Shown here: piece by piece, positions 63,701 to 64,000 of the stretch
Numbering within the stretch: position 1 is the stretch's first letter
How the letters are laid out: every line of letters starts with the position of its first letter
Assembly: GCA_030268105.1 (NCBI GenBank)
Contig: BSDZ01000094.1
Coordinates: 2,422,501-2,486,500 of the forward strand
Length of the DNA stretch: 64,000 nucleotides
Direction of reading: 5' to 3'
DNA from: Volvox africanus
Taxonomy: Eukaryota; Chlorophyta; Chlorophyceae; Chlamydomonadales; Volvocaceae
Position numbers and translations under genes: made by a program
Notes under the pieces: generated by a model
What the model was told of the DNA's origin: nothing
What the model saw: the letters and a program-made list of their open reading frames with translations, nothing else
The model's database searches: none

Positions 63701-64000
63701 TGGTGGTGGTAGTGGTGGTGGTAGTGGTGGTGGAGAAGGGTTTTCCGGTGGGCAGGGTGATGGAGGCGCCACAAATAATGTGGGTTGAAAGCCTTCATAG
63801 TTCGCAATGCTGCCAGACTGCTCGAAAATACCTCCGAAGGGATTGTCTGGCCACTCCTTTTCATAATATACCACAGGCAAATTGCTGCCCAGTCCGACAA
63901 GGGCCACAGTTTCCTCGGCCAATTCAAAAGGGTGACTACCCGGCGTCCTGAGTGTCCAAGCCCCCTCAAGGTTACCCTGAGTTGCCAACTGAATCCAGTT
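43645..64000 (-). CDS. Receptor-like protein kinase gene, about 20 kb, TE-laden introns, partial
   Basis: At least 14 minus-strand exons with GT-AG borders join with consistent phases: 63625-64000, 61881-62407, 57292-57527, 51486-51684, 50676-50762, 50316-50453, 49352-49591, 48567-48748, 46722-47773, 45930-46528, 45298-45498, 44598-44726, 43992-44211 and 43645-43895. The product has a large extracellular part with repeated Leu/Val-rich segments and Pro-rich linkers, one transmembrane helix, a polar juxtamembrane part, and a kinase N-lobe with a Gly loop and VAVK lysine. Such proteins should be plasma-membrane signalling receptors; the ligand is unknown. Three in-frame TAGs (62004-62006, 46951-46953, 46101-46103) and a frame change in the last exon are unexplained. 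The HRD exon is not present downstream. The gene may be a pseudogene, may use UAG readthrough, or may have extra tiny introns. The true N-terminus lies beyond the window. Confidence 0.72.
44212..44597. other. Receptor intron, nothing else recognised
   Basis: Intron between 44598-44726 and 43992-44211. It contains a short ATGCATGC run at 44281. Confidence 0.6.
44598..45498 (-). CDS. Receptor exons 45298-45498 and 44598-44726, juxtamembrane
   Basis: Exon 1 (67 codons): AYKTALIQILASMEVSCTPG, an acidic Gly/Ser part, then VDTQTFLKELH. Exon 2 (43 codons): NYFHSLNSTSDLLMGAIGTN to SGVVKTIQ. Both are phase 0 at both ends with GT-AG borders. No domain was recognised. The position between the helix and the kinase suggests a regulatory juxtamembrane region. 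Confidence 0.65.
45930..46528 (-). CDS. Receptor exon(s): transmembrane helix and juxtamembrane part
   Basis: MEIDLQADFSRSPDPAPAPT, a Ser/Thr/Pro stalk, then a transmembrane helix TWLVLVVVCMSVIGGALVLS followed by the stop-transfer cluster RHRRR (about 46244-46330). The frame meets TAG at 46103-46101 and then continues SQWPEIAEAPFNNNGLEVVA to a phase-0 donor. An 84-bp GT-AG intron (46101-46184) ending exactly in that TAG would remove it without changing frame, so this TAG has a ready alternative explanation. Confidence 0.72.
46722..47773 (-). CDS. Receptor exon: Pro-rich ectodomain with in-frame TAG
   Basis: Starts SDADLTYQPTPDELASLSLN, then LPPRLVLENVTLVVSEREWR, then a Gln-rich part, then a Pro-rich linker (PPSPSPPEPSPPYPPPPSP) at about 47170-47260. 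A Cys-containing segment (CRIIWSGSCVLEGVHAYTFD ... CAQGFCIDARAG) follows, then TAG at 46953-46951. The same frame continues LHMTLHAPTAASYLHSRPVK, YNFLAGELVLAAARHYGWSG and TNVTITYKLP to a phase-1 donor. The downstream part looks as coding as the upstream part. Confidence 0.75.
47868..48160. mobile_element. Two CCTGCCAAC MITE copies, one split by a small repeat
   Basis: 47868-47960 starts CCCTGCCAACCATTGGGTGG. A second half-copy follows (CTACTGGCTGGGCTAATTTA) and is interrupted at CAAATA by the TGTTGTATCTCTG repeat at 48001-48110. It then resumes AATAACAGGTCTGACTGGCC and ends TTAGCCCG. AATA on both sides is a possible target duplication. All of it lies in a receptor-gene intron. Confidence 0.65.
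48567..49591 (-). CDS. Receptor exons 49352-49591 and 48567-48748
   Basis: Exon 1: HDTSVPPLESPTSSTALLSV to DQLVVQGKE; its donor GAA|gtggcg is chosen because it gives phase 0. A stronger-looking site at 49342 would shift the frame. Exon 2: GAVNRFSLVRPITLRNLVLY, NLAPGEAYPTSV, LPLWAFDCAR, donor CAG|gtacgt, phase 2. The intron between them holds nested small repeats (49102-49315). Confidence 0.68.
49102..49315 (+). mobile_element. TGTTGTATCTCTG repeat split by a solo TGTAGTAG repeat
   Basis: The outer repeat starts TGTTGTGTCTCTG at 49102 and ends TAGATACCCCAGTATAC near 49315. After GATGTCC it is interrupted by a 101-bp TRIM-like terminal repeat (49168-49268: TGTAGTAGTCCAGAGCC ... GGATTACTACA). 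Confidence 0.7.
50241..50332. repeat. 33-bp minisatellite spanning a splice donor
   Basis: CAGGCTCACCCATTCGCCCA... repeats with period 33 at 50241, 50274 and 50307. Each unit holds the minus-strand exon end GAATGG plus the donor GTGAGCC. Confidence 0.85.
50316..51684 (-). CDS. Receptor exons 51486-51684, 50676-50762, 50316-50453
   Basis: Exon 1: RYQIQMLARTDCDRGVLWDG to FVISINK. Exon 2 (29 codons): QNSSDTPATESNGLAIPQLA to LMSE. Exon 3 (46 codons): VLMTDCVLMSASSYQQRPSA to DPSVSEW. All internal junctions are phase 0. The donor of the third exon is repeated three times by a 33-bp minisatellite. Confidence 0.7.
51722..51763. repeat. (TA)n microsatellite
   Basis: About 19 TA units directly left of the copia LTR. 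Confidence 0.95.
52096..52480 (+). pseudogene. Copia gag, frameshifted
   Basis: MGKDRLDEPLDLHNYSTWKL starts a typical copia Gag (N-Y-x-x-W motif), followed by ALLQATIAEADVIISDKVKS. Near 52300 it shifts frame and continues ANAKAAWDALAATFASTCNT and LRQELSDFKMANEDG, matching the W-D-x-L...F and K-M signature of copia Gag proteins. Confidence 0.75.
53743..54584. repeat. 58-bp minisatellite, about 14 copies
   Basis: Unit CCAGCAGGATAGAGCCTGGC... with period 58, and recurrent variants at three positions (GACGAG/GATGAG, GTCGCC/GTAGCC, CAGAAT/CAGGAT/CAGGAA). Because 58 is not a multiple of three and the unit lacks minus-strand stops, all three minus frames are open; these are not genes. Confidence 0.95.
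56293..57291. other. Receptor intron, nothing recognised
   Basis: Two overlapping short minus-strand frames (56505-56841) have no recognisable domain and no splice support. They are treated as chance. Confidence 0.4.
57292..57527 (-). CDS. Receptor exon: ectodomain
   Basis: VPLSPDQQLVLLGDPNRPAP, then LDLYGMADAWILN, VQLYDVLFVNMPYPV and SLPCFGIT. The acceptor follows ...gcgcag at 57528. The donor AG|gtatct is phase 2 and fits the exon at 51684. The intron to the next exon holds the copia element. Confidence 0.75.
57877..58398 (+). mobile_element. TRIM-like element, copy 2
   Basis: Left repeat 57877-57977 (TGTCGTAGCTAGTTGAATGC ... GTACGACTACCACA), non-coding interior with CTGGAAAAAACGTCCGGG and ACATCACCTACCCTGGTCAC, right repeat about 58305-58398 ending GCTACTACA. 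Located in the receptor intron 57528-61880. Confidence 0.65.
58506..58608 (-). mobile_element. TGTTGTATCTCTG small repeat, copy 6
   Basis: Reverse copy: GGGGTATCCAGGATGG ... GACATCTTCCGATCGGGCC ... GGCGGATATTAACACAGAG ending ATACAACA. Confidence 0.75.
58609..60594. other. Receptor intron, no gene seen
   Basis: No exon was recognised. It contains one ACAAGAGTTGGTG module (59805-59862) and its reverse (60528-60578), plus short TG/CA runs near 60420-60480. Confidence 0.45.
60595..60696 (-). mobile_element. Solo TGTAGTAG terminal repeat, copy 3
   Basis: 102 bp, TGCAGTAGTTGTACATGG ... GGCTCTCAACTGCTACA. Confidence 0.7.
61032..61557 (+). repeat. Solo D-type LTR, internally deleted
   Basis: 526 bp, TGTTGTGTTACGG ... 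GGGATACATCA, lacking about 310 bp of the usual LTR middle. The flanks GTATG / ATATG look like a mutated 5-bp duplication. It lies in a receptor intron. Confidence 0.75.
61739..61873. repeat. 51-bp minisatellite next to a receptor splice donor
   Basis: About 2.6 copies of TATAATGGTATGAGTAATAA... (starts 61741, 61792, 61843), ending within 10 bp of the donor at 61880. Its translation is hydrophobic but lies in the intron. Confidence 0.85.
61881..62407 (-). CDS. Receptor exon: ectodomain with in-frame TAG
   Basis: Reads LALKSMGFYTVGYVPGNAGV, LSFSPIELPAGAILELEDIV, then NATLTCPGFGLK, then ANGP, then TAG (62006-62004), then LLSATRKAFVDESTTTVILS and MWEPVRL up to a GT donor. The post-TAG part joins in phase 0 to VPLSPDQQLVLLGDP at 57527, so coding sense persists beyond the TAG. 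A 59-bp GT-AG segment ending in this TAG is a possible but very short intron. Confidence 0.72.
62757..63113 (+). mobile_element. TRIM-like element, copy 3
   Basis: The left repeat 62757-62856 is the clearest copy: GTAGCAGTTGAGAGCCGCAA, GGTGCTTCTGCACC hairpin, GTGTGCCGTACATATGCGAC, TACTACA. Then come a non-coding interior (CCTTTGGAGGGCACGTCTCG) and a partial right repeat ending TACATGTACAACTACTACA. Confidence 0.65.
63114..63624. other. Receptor intron, nothing else recognised
   Basis: Contains a short CAGG run near 63563. No exon was recognised on either strand. Confidence 0.5.
63625..64000 (-). CDS. Receptor exon: N-terminal extracellular segment with Pro-rich linker
   Basis: Open to the window edge. 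It reads LRTPGSHPFELAEETVALVG, then LPVVYYEKEWPDNPFGG, then a PPSPCPPENPSPPPLPPPLP linker encoded by (GGT)n-like DNA at about 63695-63735. The donor is CCAG|gtacgt at 63625/63624, phase 1, which matches the acceptor at 62407. Pro/Ser linkers of this kind are typical of volvocine extracellular proteins. Confidence 0.75.

Overview
The window is eukaryotic nuclear DNA. The best fit is a chlorophycean (volvocine-type) green alga. The support is a receptor-kinase gene with a proline-rich ectodomain linker of the kind common in Volvocales, TGTAA-type poly(A) signals in the retrotransposon LTRs, many GT-AG introns and a large load of algal-style transposons. This assignment is an inference; no rRNA or tRNA gene was seen to test it. 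Most of the sequence is mobile DNA.

Layout. 1-4.3 kb: a non-LTR retrotransposon (LINE) on the minus strand, with AP endonuclease, reverse transcriptase and a stub of ORF1, running off the left edge. 4.4-5.6 kb: two (ATGT)n arrays. 6.2-14.8 kb: a CACTA/EnSpm-like DNA transposon with a six-exon transposase preceded by a ubiquitin-like domain, a broken coiled-coil gene and a right end that starts CACTA. 14.8-18.9 kb: a truncated minus-strand Ty3/gypsy element. 18.9-22.7 kb: LTRs and scrambled pol pieces. 22.9-24.4 kb: C-lobe exons of a protein kinase on the minus strand. 24.8-40.7 kb: a Russian-doll nest of related Ty3/gypsy chromoviruses, with a nearly intact young copy (30017-37487) at its centre. 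40.7-43.6 kb: small non-autonomous repeats and pentanucleotide arrays. 43.6-64.0 kb: one minus-strand receptor-like kinase gene (Pro-rich ectodomain, one transmembrane helix, kinase N-lobe). Its introns hold a Ty1/copia element, a solo LTR and several small repeat families. The kinase C-lobe at 22.9-24.4 kb may be its severed 3' end.

Main points for follow-up. (1) TAG is the only stop triplet found inside otherwise continuous reading frames: at the gag-pol junction of two different gypsy families, and three times in the receptor gene whose splice phases otherwise all agree. Every credible terminal stop is TGA or TAA, so UAG readthrough, or UAG recoding, needs testing. (2) A family of about 100-bp TG...CA terminal direct repeats occurs both as solo copies and flanking short non-coding interiors, like miniature LTR elements (TRIMs). 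(3) The CACTA transposase is fused behind two hydrophobic segments and a ubiquitin-like domain ending in LLGG. (4) The LINE joins ORF1 to ORF2 by an overlapping TAATG. (5) A 33-bp minisatellite has triplicated a splice donor.
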